In this document: piece by piece, positions 1 through 5,585 of the stretch
How positions within the stretch are numbered: position 1 is the stretch's first letter
Layout of the letters: the number at the start of each line of letters is the position of its first letter
From: Sediminibacterium sp.
GTDB lineage: Bacteria > Bacteroidota > Bacteroidia > Chitinophagales > Chitinophagaceae
Length of the DNA: 5,943 nt
Direction: 5' to 3'
Assembly: GCA_023263235.1 (NCBI GenBank)
Contig: JALQXE010000141.1
Coordinates: 1-5,943, forward strand
Program-made: the position numbers and the translations under genes
Notes under the pieces: generated by a model
What the model was told of the DNA's origin: nothing
Databases searched by the model: none
What the model saw: the letters and a program-made list of their open reading frames with translations, nothing else

Positions 1-42
1 GGTAGATTAATGGGTTTTGACATGATAACGTTTAAATATTCA

Positions 43-81
43 GCTCCGGAGGAGCCACATGTCGGTGGGGCTCCCCGGAGC
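43..81. repeat. GC-rich double palindrome, REP-like element candidate
   Basis: Two short hairpins lie 14 bases apart: GCTCC-GGA-GGAGC (43-55) and GCTCC-CC-GGAGC (70-81). They can also pair with each other into one long stem: 43-49 with 75-81, A50 bulged, and 51-56 with 69-74, around the loop at 57-68. It is by far the most GC-rich stretch in an AT-rich window and lies just past the folE stop codon. Two hairpins able to fold separately or together are typical of bacterial REP/BIME repeats. A folE terminator is the alternative, but no T-run follows on the minus strand. The rest of 1-97 shows no convincing gene. A minus-strand ATG at 21-23 opens a frame (MSKPINL) that leaves the window after seven codons, too short to call. 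Only one copy of the palindrome is visible, so its repeat status is inferred. Confidence 0.45.
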
Positions 82-97
82 ATCATACTCAACGTAT

Positions 98-796
98 TTA
101 TTTTAAATAATTCTGTAATTCTGCAATTTTTTCCGTAGTATTGAATACACCTCCATAAAAAGCAGTAATAGTTGATGAAGTATCATCTTTTATACCCCTT
201 GATGAAACACATAAGTGCTTAGCATCAATAATTACAGCCACATCTTCAGTCTCTAATACTTCGGATAATTCCCTGGCAATCTGATTAGTCAATCTCTCCT
301 GAACTTGTGGTCGCTGAGAAAAATAATTAACTATACGATTTAACTTAGAAAGACCTATTACCTTGCCTGAAGAAACATAGGCTACATGTGCCTTTCCAAT
401 TATTGGAACAAAATGATGTTCACAATTTGAATAAAAAGAAATATTCTTTTCTACCAACATCTGGTTGTATTGATATTTGTTTTCGAAAAGAGCTATTTTG
501 GGTTTATTCGCTGGATTTAAACCCGAAAAAATTTCATCGATATACATTTTAGCCACCCTATTTGGCGTCCCCTTTAAGGAGTCATCTGTCAAGTCCAAGC
601 CCATAACATCCATTATTTGAGAGAAAAGACCGGCGATTTTTTCCTTTTTTTCTTTATCAGAAAGAGCAAATGCATTTTGTTTAAGCGGAGTATCTATTCC
701 TGTAAAAAGATGATCATCTCCAATTTCTTGATCACTGAAAGCATTTAATATAAGCTTATCAGATAGGGTATTCAACAAAGTTTCTTGATGTTTCAT
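98..796 (-). CDS. GTP cyclohydrolase I (FolE)
   Basis: This cytosolic enzyme hydrolyses GTP to 7,8-dihydroneopterin triphosphate and formate, the entry step to folate and tetrahydropterins. The protein has 232 residues, slightly longer than E. coli FolE. A variable N-terminal part (1-45) is followed by the catalytic domain. The segment SLKGTPNRVAKMY (73-85) is the family signature near the start of that domain. The CEHH motif (125-128) supplies zinc ligands C125 and H128, and HLCVSSRGIKD (194-204) supplies the third, C196, beside H194. This is the zinc-dependent FolE type, not the unrelated FolE2. The ATG at 796 lies inside the end of the PTPS gene, giving a 38-base overlap. No later ATG occurs before M62, which is already in the catalytic domain, so this start is the best choice. 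It is probably co-transcribed and translationally coupled with the PTPS gene upstream, whose enzyme uses its product. Confidence 0.97.
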   Translation of the reverse strand: MKHQETLLNTLSDKLILNAFSDQEIGDDHLFTGIDTPLKQNAFALSDKEKKEKIAGLFSQIMDVMGLDLTDDSLKGTPNRVAKMYIDEIFSGLNPANKPKIALFENKYQYNQMLVEKNISFYSNCEHHFVPIIGKAHVAYVSSGKVIGLSKLNRIVNYFSQRPQVQERLTNQIARELSEVLETEDVAVIIDAKHLCVSSRGIKDDTSSTITAFYGGVFNTTEKIAELQNYLK

Positions 797-1172
797 ACAA
801 TTTAATTTTAAGTTCTAAATGAGATGCTATTTTAGGTCTCAATAAATTATAAATTACCCTGGCAATATTCTCAACTGTGGGGTTGATGTCTTTAAAAAAA
901 TCTACATCAAGATTTAAATTCTTATGATCAAATCTATTAACTACTTCATCTTGTATTATATCAGATAAAATCTTGGTATCTATAACATAACCTGTTTCGG
1001 CATCGCAATAACCTATAACCTTAACCTCAAGATCATAGTTATGACCATGATAATTTGGATTAGAACAAGCTCCAAAAACTTCCTTGTTTTTTTCATCTGT
1101 CCAATCGGCACAAAACAATTTGTGCGCGGCATTAAAATGCTCTTTCCTAAATACCGCTACCTTTTGACTCAT
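759..1172 (-). CDS. 6-pyruvoyl-tetrahydropterin synthase family protein, paralogue 1 (COG0720; often auto-labelled QueD)
   Basis: This 137-residue protein is a complete PTPS-fold enzyme acting on dihydroneopterin triphosphate, the FolE product. Zinc ligands are H17 (HFNAAH, 12-17) and H42 and H44 (HGHNY, 42-46). The catalytic nucleophile is C36, with D82-H83 (FDHKNLN, 81-87) and E127 (KLYET) completing the active site. C36 stands five residues before HGH, the spacing of animal PTPS (PTPS-II), whereas E. coli QueD has three. By family knowledge this favours 6-pyruvoyl-tetrahydropterin formation over 6-carboxytetrahydropterin; activity is inferred, not shown. Its 3' end overlaps folE by 38 bases, so the two are very probably one transcript. 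It is about half identical to the paralogue at 1328-1747 by hand alignment, which indicates an old tandem duplication. The ATG is preceded by AATTTGGAAGC, with only a weak GGAA as a possible ribosome site. Confidence 0.93.
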   Translation of the reverse strand: MSQKVAVFRKEHFNAAHKLFCADWTDEKNKEVFGACSNPNYHGHNYDLEVKVIGYCDAETGYVIDTKILSDIIQDEVVNRFDHKNLNLDVDFFKDINPTVENIARVIYNLLRPKIASHLELKIKLYETSRNFVEYPI

Positions 1173-1228
1173 GCTTCCAAATTAAGAGAGTGAAGTTACG
1201 ATATAAATAACGCGGATAATGTAATTTT

Positions 1229-1261
1229 GTTTAACCATTTATCAAAAATGTTAAACGTTTA
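1229..1261. promoter_or_regulatory. AT-rich dyad between the two PTPS genes, possible operator or leader hairpin
   Basis: In the 155-base gap (1173-1327), GTTTAAC (1229-1235) pairs with GTTAAAC (1250-1256). With C1236 bulged, ATTT (1237-1240) pairs with AAAT (1246-1249), leaving the 5-base loop ATCAA. The perfect palindrome TAAACGTTTA (1252-1261) overlaps the right arm. No T-run follows on the minus strand, so it is not a good terminator for the upstream paralogue. It sits where a promoter, operator or leader for paralogue 1 and folE would be expected. The stem has few G-C pairs, so a protein-binding site is more plausible than a stable RNA structure. The rest of the gap shows nothing convincing, and I found no preQ1 riboswitch pattern. 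Confidence 0.3.
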
Positions 1262-1327
1262 GGTTTTTTGACAAATTAATGCTTAAAATTTGAACAAAAA
1301 AGGCGAAAAATTGAATCAAAAAGATGT

Positions 1328-1747
1328 TTATACTCCAAAATATTCCACAAAAATACGCGGGGTCTCATACAATTTTATACAATGTAATTGTATCTCATTG
1401 GGAATATGTGGAGCCAATTGGTTCCAAATGGCGATGGCTAAATTCTCAGTACTACACATTTGTCCATGCATAAAAGCTACATCCATATTTAAGTTTTTAT
1501 GGTCTAGCTCATCTAAAATATGTTGCTTAATAAGGATACTTAACTTTTTAACATCAAATAAAAAACCAGTCTCCGGATCAGGATTGCCTTTAACAGTAAC
1601 AAATAACTCATAATTGTGACCATGCCAGTTTTCATTGGCACAAACGCCAAAAACTTCCTCATTCTTTTCCTTACTCCAATTTGGATTTGCTAATTTATGC
1701 GCAGCATTAAAATGTTCTACTCTAGTTAAATACACCATCTTCTTCAT
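1328..1747 (-). CDS. 6-pyruvoyl-tetrahydropterin synthase family protein, paralogue 2 (COG0720; often auto-labelled QueD)
   Basis: This 139-residue PTPS-fold protein keeps the full active site: zinc ligands H17, H42 and H44, nucleophile C36, D82-H83 (LDHKNLN) and E128 (KLYET). C36 is again five residues before HGH, the PTPS-II spacing. It differs from paralogue 1 mainly at residues 71-80 and in the loop after DHKNLN (residues 91-99, AFMHGQMCS instead of DFFKDINPT). The two copies may therefore differ in partner or product; that is inference. It is the first gene of the minus-strand pterin cluster, transcribed away from mqnB, with a -7-like promoter box 14 bases before its ATG. Met4 (ATG at 1736-1738) is an equally possible start, because the conserved core begins only around residue 5. 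A 155-base gap separates it from paralogue 1, so the two may or may not share a transcript. Confidence 0.93.
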   Translation of the reverse strand: MKKMVYLTRVEHFNAAHKLANPNWSKEKNEEVFGVCANENWHGHNYELFVTVKGNPDPETGFLFDVKKLSILIKQHILDELDHKNLNMDVAFMHGQMCSTENLAIAIWNQLAPHIPNEIQLHCIKLYETPRIFVEYFGV

Positions 1748-1760
1748 ATATATTAGAGCG

Positions 1761-1768
1761 CAAAGATA
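1761..1768 (-). promoter_or_regulatory. Bacteroidota -7 promoter box for the pterin gene cluster
   Basis: On the minus strand this reads TATCTTTG, an exact match to the Bacteroidota sigma-factor consensus TAnnTTTG. Transcription would start only a few bases before the ATG of PTPS paralogue 2 (1747), giving a very short leader. The -33 element is unconvincing: a TTG lies 13 bases upstream on the minus strand, which is closer than usual. The box directly abuts the plus-strand box at 1769-1776. Confidence 0.45.
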
Positions 1769-1776
1769 TAAATTTG
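1769..1776 (+). promoter_or_regulatory. Bacteroidota -7 promoter box for mqnB-mqnD
   Basis: The sequence TAAATTTG matches the consensus TAnnTTTG exactly. Expected transcription start is roughly 1781-1784, giving a leader of about 40 bases to the mqnB ATG at 1823. This would exclude the earlier in-frame ATG at 1778, which would lie before the transcript begins. I see no good -33 TTG at normal spacing, so the call rests on the -7 box and its position. Confidence 0.45.
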
Positions 1777-1822
1777 AATGGCAAGAAAGCGTTTTTTAGT
1801 TCCCTTTAACGACCTTTATACT

Positions 1823-2491
1823 ATGAGAGTTATCATAACCGCAGCTACGCATGGTGAATGGATGCCCAGTTTTCAAAAAATTAATCCAAAATACGTAGGA
1901 AACAGTAAAAAGTTTTCGGTGGGATTTCATGAATCCGGTATAGGAATGTTAGCCTCAAGTATTTCCTTAATGAAAATGTTTACACAGGAAACCCCTACCC
2001 TTATTGTTCAAGTGGGTGTTGCAGGTTGTTTTGATAAAAAAATTCCTTTGGGAAAAGTGTTTGCTGTAAAAGATGATTTTGCGGGAGATATTGGTGTAAT
2101 AGAAAACAAGGTTTGGAAAGATTTATTTGACATGAAATTCGACAAACCCAATGATGCTCCTTATGAAAAAAAGAGCTTGCCCAATCCTTGGTTGAATCAG
2201 TTTAATATATTGAACTTACCTACTAAAAAATCAGTAACAGTAAATACAATTAGCACCGAAAAAAGCCGTATTCAATTATTAGGCAGTCGCTATAAAGCTG
2301 TACTTGAAACAATGGAGGGCGCAAGTTTACATTATATGGGACGAGATTTAACCATTCCCTTTATTCAAATAAGAGCGGTAAGTAATTATGTAGGAGAACG
2401 AGATAAATCAAAATGGAAAATGCAGGAAGCAATTTACAATTTGAATGAAACCTTATTGGCCTATTTAGACGCTTTATATAAAATTGCTTAA
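1823..2491 (+). CDS. mqnB: Futalosine hydrolase (MqnB)
   Basis: MqnB splits futalosine into hypoxanthine and dehypoxanthine futalosine in the futalosine route to menaquinone, the respiratory quinone. The 222-residue protein has the nucleoside phosphorylase/hydrolase fold of MTA/SAH nucleosidases. VGVAGCF (64-70) is the glycine-rich strand motif near the active site, and METMEGASLHYM holds the MEGA ribose-binding motif (164-167). IRAVSN (183-188), followed by GERD (191-194) and W198, has Asn where MTA/SAH nucleosidases have the catalytic Asp, as I recall for futalosine hydrolases. The reading frame extends upstream to an ATG at 1778, but the 15 added residues match nothing expected and overlap the likely promoter. 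MRVIITAATHGEW is a normal family N-terminus, so 1823 is chosen. The stop codon is one base before the mqnD ATG, so the two genes form an operon. Confidence 0.9.
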   Translation: MRVIITAATHGEWMPSFQKINPKYVGNSKKFSVGFHESGIGMLASSISLMKMFTQETPTLIVQVGVAGCFDKKIPLGKVFAVKDDFAGDIGVIENKVWKDLFDMKFDKPNDAPYEKKSLPNPWLNQFNILNLPTKKSVTVNTISTEKSRIQLLGSRYKAVLETMEGASLHYMGRDLTIPFIQIRAVSNYVGERDKSKWKMQEAIYNLNETLLAYLDALYKIA

Positions 2492-2492
2492 G

Positions 2493-3338
2493 ATGCCAGT
2501 TATTGATTTAGGGTTTTCCCCATGCCCCAATGATACTTTTATATTTGATGCCTTAGTGAATCATAAAATTGACACAAAAGGTTTTACATTTAAATTGCAT
2601 CTAGAGGATGTTCAAACCCTTAATGAGTGGGCTTTACAAGGCAAATTACCTTTTTCAAAAATAAGCTATGGGGTATGGCCGTTGGTGAAAAATAATTATA
2701 CTTTATTAAATGCGGGAGGCGCATTAGGCAAAGGAGTTGGTCCAATGCTTATATACAAAGATCAAACTAAAGCTGCGAATGAAAAAACTGCAACACAAAA
2801 CAATGGCAAGCCAATTATTGAAACCATGACTGTAGCCATTCCAGGCATTAACACCACAGCACACTTGTTATTTAGCCTAGCTTTCCCACAAGTGAAAAAT
2901 AAAAAATTTGTAGTGTTCAATGAAATTGAAGACGCAGTATTATCAGGTAAAGTTGATGCGGGCGTAATCATTCACGAAAACCGTTTTACTTATGCACAAA
3001 AAGGATTGAGTAAATGGATGGACCTTGGCACCTATTTTGAAGAAACATTTAATGCACCAATACCTTTGGGAGGTATTATTGCGCGGAATAATATTCCAAA
3101 TATAGAAGTGCAATTAATTGATAATTTAATTAAAGAAAGTGTACAATATGCTTTTAATCATAGTTACGAAATACTACCTGAATTTGTAAAATGTCATTCA
3201 CAAGAAATGTCTCAACAAGTAATGCGTCAGCATATAGATTTATATGTAAATGATTTTAGCATAGACATAGGTATTACTGGGAAAACCGCCATTGCACAAT
3301 TAGAAAAAGTTTGGGACCAACTAAACGGGTCAAATTAA
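2493..3338 (+). CDS. mqnD: 1,4-dihydroxy-6-naphthoate synthase (MqnD)
   Basis: MqnD converts cyclic dehypoxanthine futalosine to 1,4-dihydroxy-6-naphthoate, a late step of the futalosine menaquinone pathway. The 281-residue protein has the two-lobed periplasmic-binding-protein fold of the MqnA/MqnD family but lacks a signal peptide, so it is cytosolic. FSPCPNDTFIF (8-18), LEDVQTLN (37-44) and GGALGKGVGP (75-84) separate MqnD from MqnA. IPGINTTAHLL (116-126) and the GVIIHE segment with H161, the proposed catalytic histidine, follow. Residues about 91-110 form a hydrophilic stretch rich in Ala, Thr, Asn and Lys that looks like an inserted surface loop. The ATG at 2493 is preferred over an in-frame TTG at 2484, since it begins right after the mqnB stop and gives the usual N-terminus. 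MqnC and the MqnA/MqnE steps are not in this window. Confidence 0.94.
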   Translation: MPVIDLGFSPCPNDTFIFDALVNHKIDTKGFTFKLHLEDVQTLNEWALQGKLPFSKISYGVWPLVKNNYTLLNAGGALGKGVGPMLIYKDQTKAANEKTATQNNGKPIIETMTVAIPGINTTAHLLFSLAFPQVKNKKFVVFNEIEDAVLSGKVDAGVIIHENRFTYAQKGLSKWMDLGTYFEETFNAPIPLGGIIARNNIPNIEVQLIDNLIKESVQYAFNHSYEILPEFVKCHSQEMSQQVMRQHIDLYVNDFSIDIGITGKTAIAQLEKVWDQLNGSN

Positions 3339-3346
3339 ATTAACGC

Positions 3347-3370
3347 AACCATAAGTGGTTTACATTATGG
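3347..3370. terminator. Weak hairpin between convergent mqnD and photolyase genes
   Basis: The 26-base gap between the two stop codons holds AACCA-TAAG-TGGTT (3347-3360). An alternative pairing joins CCATAA (3349-3354) to TTATGG (3365-3370, entering the photolyase stop codon). Both stems are short and no clear T-run follows on either strand. A bidirectional terminator is plausible only from its position. Confidence 0.25.
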
Positions 3371-4696
3371 CTTTAATGCTTTTGCATAAGCGGCCAAAAC
3401 TCTTACTCTAGCTTCCTCATGCACTACGATGGGTTTGGGATAATCCAAACTATCCAATTCAGGCACCCATTTGCGAATGTATTTTAAATCCTTGTCAAAT
3501 TTTTCAGTTTGCAAACGTGGATTGAATACTCTAAAGTAAGGTGCAGCATCACAACCACTGCCGCTTGCCCATTGCCACCCTCCGTTATTTGCAGCTAAAT
3601 CAAAGTCCAATAATTTTTCAGCAAAATATGCTTCACCCCAACGCCAATCAATTAACAAATGCTTCGTTAAAAAACTAGCTACAATCATACGCACTCTGTT
3701 ATGCATAAAACCAGTCGTATTTAATTCGCGCATACCGGCATCCACTATAGGATAACCTGTTTTGCCTTCACACCATGCCTCAAATTCTTTTTCATTATTA
3801 CGCCACTCAATAAAATCATATTGTGCTTTAAATGATTTGCCTTTTCCTACTTGTGGGTAATGCCACAAAATCATATGGTAAAATTCACGCCAAATAATTT
3901 CATTAAAAAAGGTACTATTCAATGTCTGTGTTTCCAATGCAAGCTTTCGAACCGATATAGTTCCAAAACGCAGATGCACGCTAAGTTGCGTGGTACCCTT
4001 AATAGCTGGAAAATTTCTTTGATCAGCATACTTTTTTATCAAACTCGTATCCCATTTAACTGGAGGAACAATCAAGTCTGTTTTTTCAAAACCTATTTCT
4101 TTTAAACTAGGAATTTTTAATGGCTTGATATCCATAAAATAATCCATCAATTTCACAGAAGGATGAATTTTAGGAATATGATTGGCCCAATATGCGCGCC
4201 ACTTATTAGCATAAGGTGTATATACAGTGTAAGGCTTTCCATCGTCTTTTATAACCTCTTCTTTTTCAAAAATCACTTGATCCTTAAAAGTGTTAAATGG
4301 AATTTCTCTTTTATCTAGTATTGTTTTTATTTGCGCATCTCTTTCAATGGCTAACGGCTCATAATCGTGATTGGTAAATATGCCAGCAATATTATATTTA
4401 GAAATTAAATGAGTAATAACATCCACAGGTGTACCATATTCAACCAACATAGATTTTCCTATACTTGTTAATTGCTCCTGCATGGTAAGGATATTTCTAT
4501 GAATGAAATCAACCCTTCTATCTTTTTTATTTGATAATTTATCCAGGATGGTTTTATCAAAAATAAAAACGGGTATCACCCTTAACCCTTGCAATTTTGC
4601 TTGATACAATGCATGGTATAACCCAACATTATCTTCGAAACGTAAATCTCTTCTAAACCAAAATATAAAAACGGGTTCTTTCATTTTATTATTCAT
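3365..4696 (-). CDS. phr: Deoxyribodipyrimidine (CPD) photolyase, class I
   Basis: This flavoenzyme uses blue light to split cyclobutane pyrimidine dimers in DNA. The 443-residue protein has an N-terminal antenna-binding alpha/beta domain (about 5-135, starting FIFWFRRDLR) and a C-terminal helical FAD domain (about 220-440). FAD-domain motifs are LSVHLRFGTIS (238-248), IIWREFYHMI, WCEGKTGYPIVDAGMREL and AANNGGWQWA. The electron-transfer tryptophan triad is complete (W298, W351, W374, matching E. coli W306, W359, W382). The dimer-contacting W269 (E. coli W277), M337 (E. coli M345) and the flavin-facing N370 (E. coli N378) are also present. M337 fits CPD photolyase rather than a (6-4) enzyme. 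The antenna is probably a reduced folate, but I cannot confirm this from motifs. Met5 (4682-4684) is an alternative start. It is transcribed alone, divergent from the Nif3 gene across 79 bases without a clear promoter box. Confidence 0.96.
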   Translation of the reverse strand: MNNKMKEPVFIFWFRRDLRFEDNVGLYHALYQAKLQGLRVIPVFIFDKTILDKLSNKKDRRVDFIHRNILTMQEQLTSIGKSMLVEYGTPVDVITHLISKYNIAGIFTNHDYEPLAIERDAQIKTILDKREIPFNTFKDQVIFEKEEVIKDDGKPYTVYTPYANKWRAYWANHIPKIHPSVKLMDYFMDIKPLKIPSLKEIGFEKTDLIVPPVKWDTSLIKKYADQRNFPAIKGTTQLSVHLRFGTISVRKLALETQTLNSTFFNEIIWREFYHMILWHYPQVGKGKSFKAQYDFIEWRNNEKEFEAWCEGKTGYPIVDAGMRELNTTGFMHNRVRMIVASFLTKHLLIDWRWGEAYFAEKLLDFDLAANNGGWQWASGSGCDAAPYFRVFNPRLQTEKFDKDLKYIRKWVPELDSLDYPKPIVVHEEARVRVLAAYAKALKP

Positions 4697-4775
4697 TTCT
4701 TAAATTCTCTACCACTTTTAACAATATTAACATAAAATAGTTCTAGGTAAGGGACAATATATTTAATTTAGCAAC

Positions 4776-5576
4776 ATGCAAATTGGACAAATTACACAGG
4801 CCCTTGAACATTGGGCGCCGCTCTCTTTTCAGGAAGATTATGACAATTGCGGTTTATTGGTGGGTAATCCGCTTTCCGAATGTACCGGTGTTTTGTGTTC
4901 TTTAGATTGTACCGAAGCGGTATTGAATGAAGCCATAGAAAAAGGCTGTAATCTAATTGTAAGCCATCACCCCATCATTTTTAAGGGCATAAAACAATTT
5001 GATGAAAGCCATTATGTAGCAAGAACGGTTCTTATAGCTATTCAAAAAAATATTGCCATTTATGCCATTCATACCAACTTGGATAATTTATTGGATGGGG
5101 TCAATAAAACCTTGGCCGATCGTTTACTTTTAGAAAACCGTCAAATTTTGACTCCTAAACCAGGACTCAAAGACCAAAATGGCAAAGAAATTGGTTCTGG
5201 CCTTATTGGAACACTTCCCCTTGAAACCGAGGCGTCTGAATTCCTAAAATGGATTAAAGAAAAATTGAATTTAAGTGTTATAAAACATACAAAATTTTTA
5301 GGAAAACCATTGAAAACCATAGCTTTATGTGGTGGAGCGGGTAGCTTTCTCATAAACGATGCGAAAGCCCAAAAAGCCGATTGCTATATAACCAGTGACC
5401 TTAAATATCACGACTATTTTGAAGCAGATGACAAGCTATTATTATTGGATATTGGCCATTGGGAGAGTGAACAATGGGTTTCGGAGCTAATTATTGCTTA
5501 TTTAACCGCTAAATTCCCTACCTTTGCCGTCCTCCAATCTTTGGTGTGTACACAACCTATAACATACTTTAAATAA
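4776..5576 (+). CDS. Nif3/YbgI family dinuclear metal-binding protein, compact form
   Basis: This family forms toroidal hexamers with a two-metal site; it has been linked to GTP cyclohydrolase I-like and stress roles, but its function is unsettled. The 266-residue protein has all five expected metal ligands: H64-H65 (SHHPI, 63-67), D103 (HTNLDN, 99-104), and H228 and E232 (GHWESE, 227-232). YDNCGLLVG (22-30) and the glycine-rich CGGAGSF (185-191) are further family signatures. Many Bacteroidota homologues, as I recall them, are about 365 residues long with an extra PII/CutA-like domain in the middle. Here the two halves join directly around residues 125-142 (TPKPG to GSGLIG), as in E. coli YbgI. 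A TAATTTAG at 4764-4771 is one mismatch from the -7 consensus but too close to the ATG to be convincing. The zinc-ribbon gene begins 9 bases after the stop, indicating an operon. Confidence 0.93.
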   Translation: MQIGQITQALEHWAPLSFQEDYDNCGLLVGNPLSECTGVLCSLDCTEAVLNEAIEKGCNLIVSHHPIIFKGIKQFDESHYVARTVLIAIQKNIAIYAIHTNLDNLLDGVNKTLADRLLLENRQILTPKPGLKDQNGKEIGSGLIGTLPLETEASEFLKWIKEKLNLSVIKHTKFLGKPLKTIALCGGAGSFLINDAKAQKADCYITSDLKYHDYFEADDKLLLLDIGHWESEQWVSELIIAYLTAKFPTFAVLQSLVCTQPITYFK

Positions 5577-5585
5577 ACTTGAAAT

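Noticed and set aside
1222..1229. TAATTTTG, an exact plus-strand -7 box match
   Set aside because: It points into the antisense strand of PTPS paralogue 2 with no gene to drive, and has no -33 TTG; single matches are expected by chance in AT-rich DNA.
1173..1327. Possible preQ1 or folate riboswitch before PTPS paralogue 1
   Set aside because: The minus strand has an A-rich CAAAAAACCTAA, but not the preceding stem and C-rich loop of a preQ1 aptamer, and no larger aptamer fold was evident.
1290..1613. Plus-strand open frame of 107 codons
   Set aside because: It lies antisense to PTPS paralogue 2, whose motifs are unmistakable, and its translation is Cys/Ser-rich with no recognisable family.
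2762..2971. Minus-strand open frame of 69 codons
   Set aside because: It lies antisense within mqnD, has no motifs and no independent start context.
3851..4105. Plus-strand open frame of 84 codons
   Set aside because: It is antisense to the photolyase FAD-domain region; the translation resembles no protein family.
98..4696. A functional system linking pterin genes, menaquinone genes and the photolyase
   Set aside because: Photolyases can use a reduced folate antenna, but the photolyase is separated by mqnBD, lies on its own transcript and shows no shared regulatory site. Proximity alone is not enough.
5141..5353. Minus-strand open frame of 70 codons
   Set aside because: It is antisense to the Nif3 gene, with no supporting feature.
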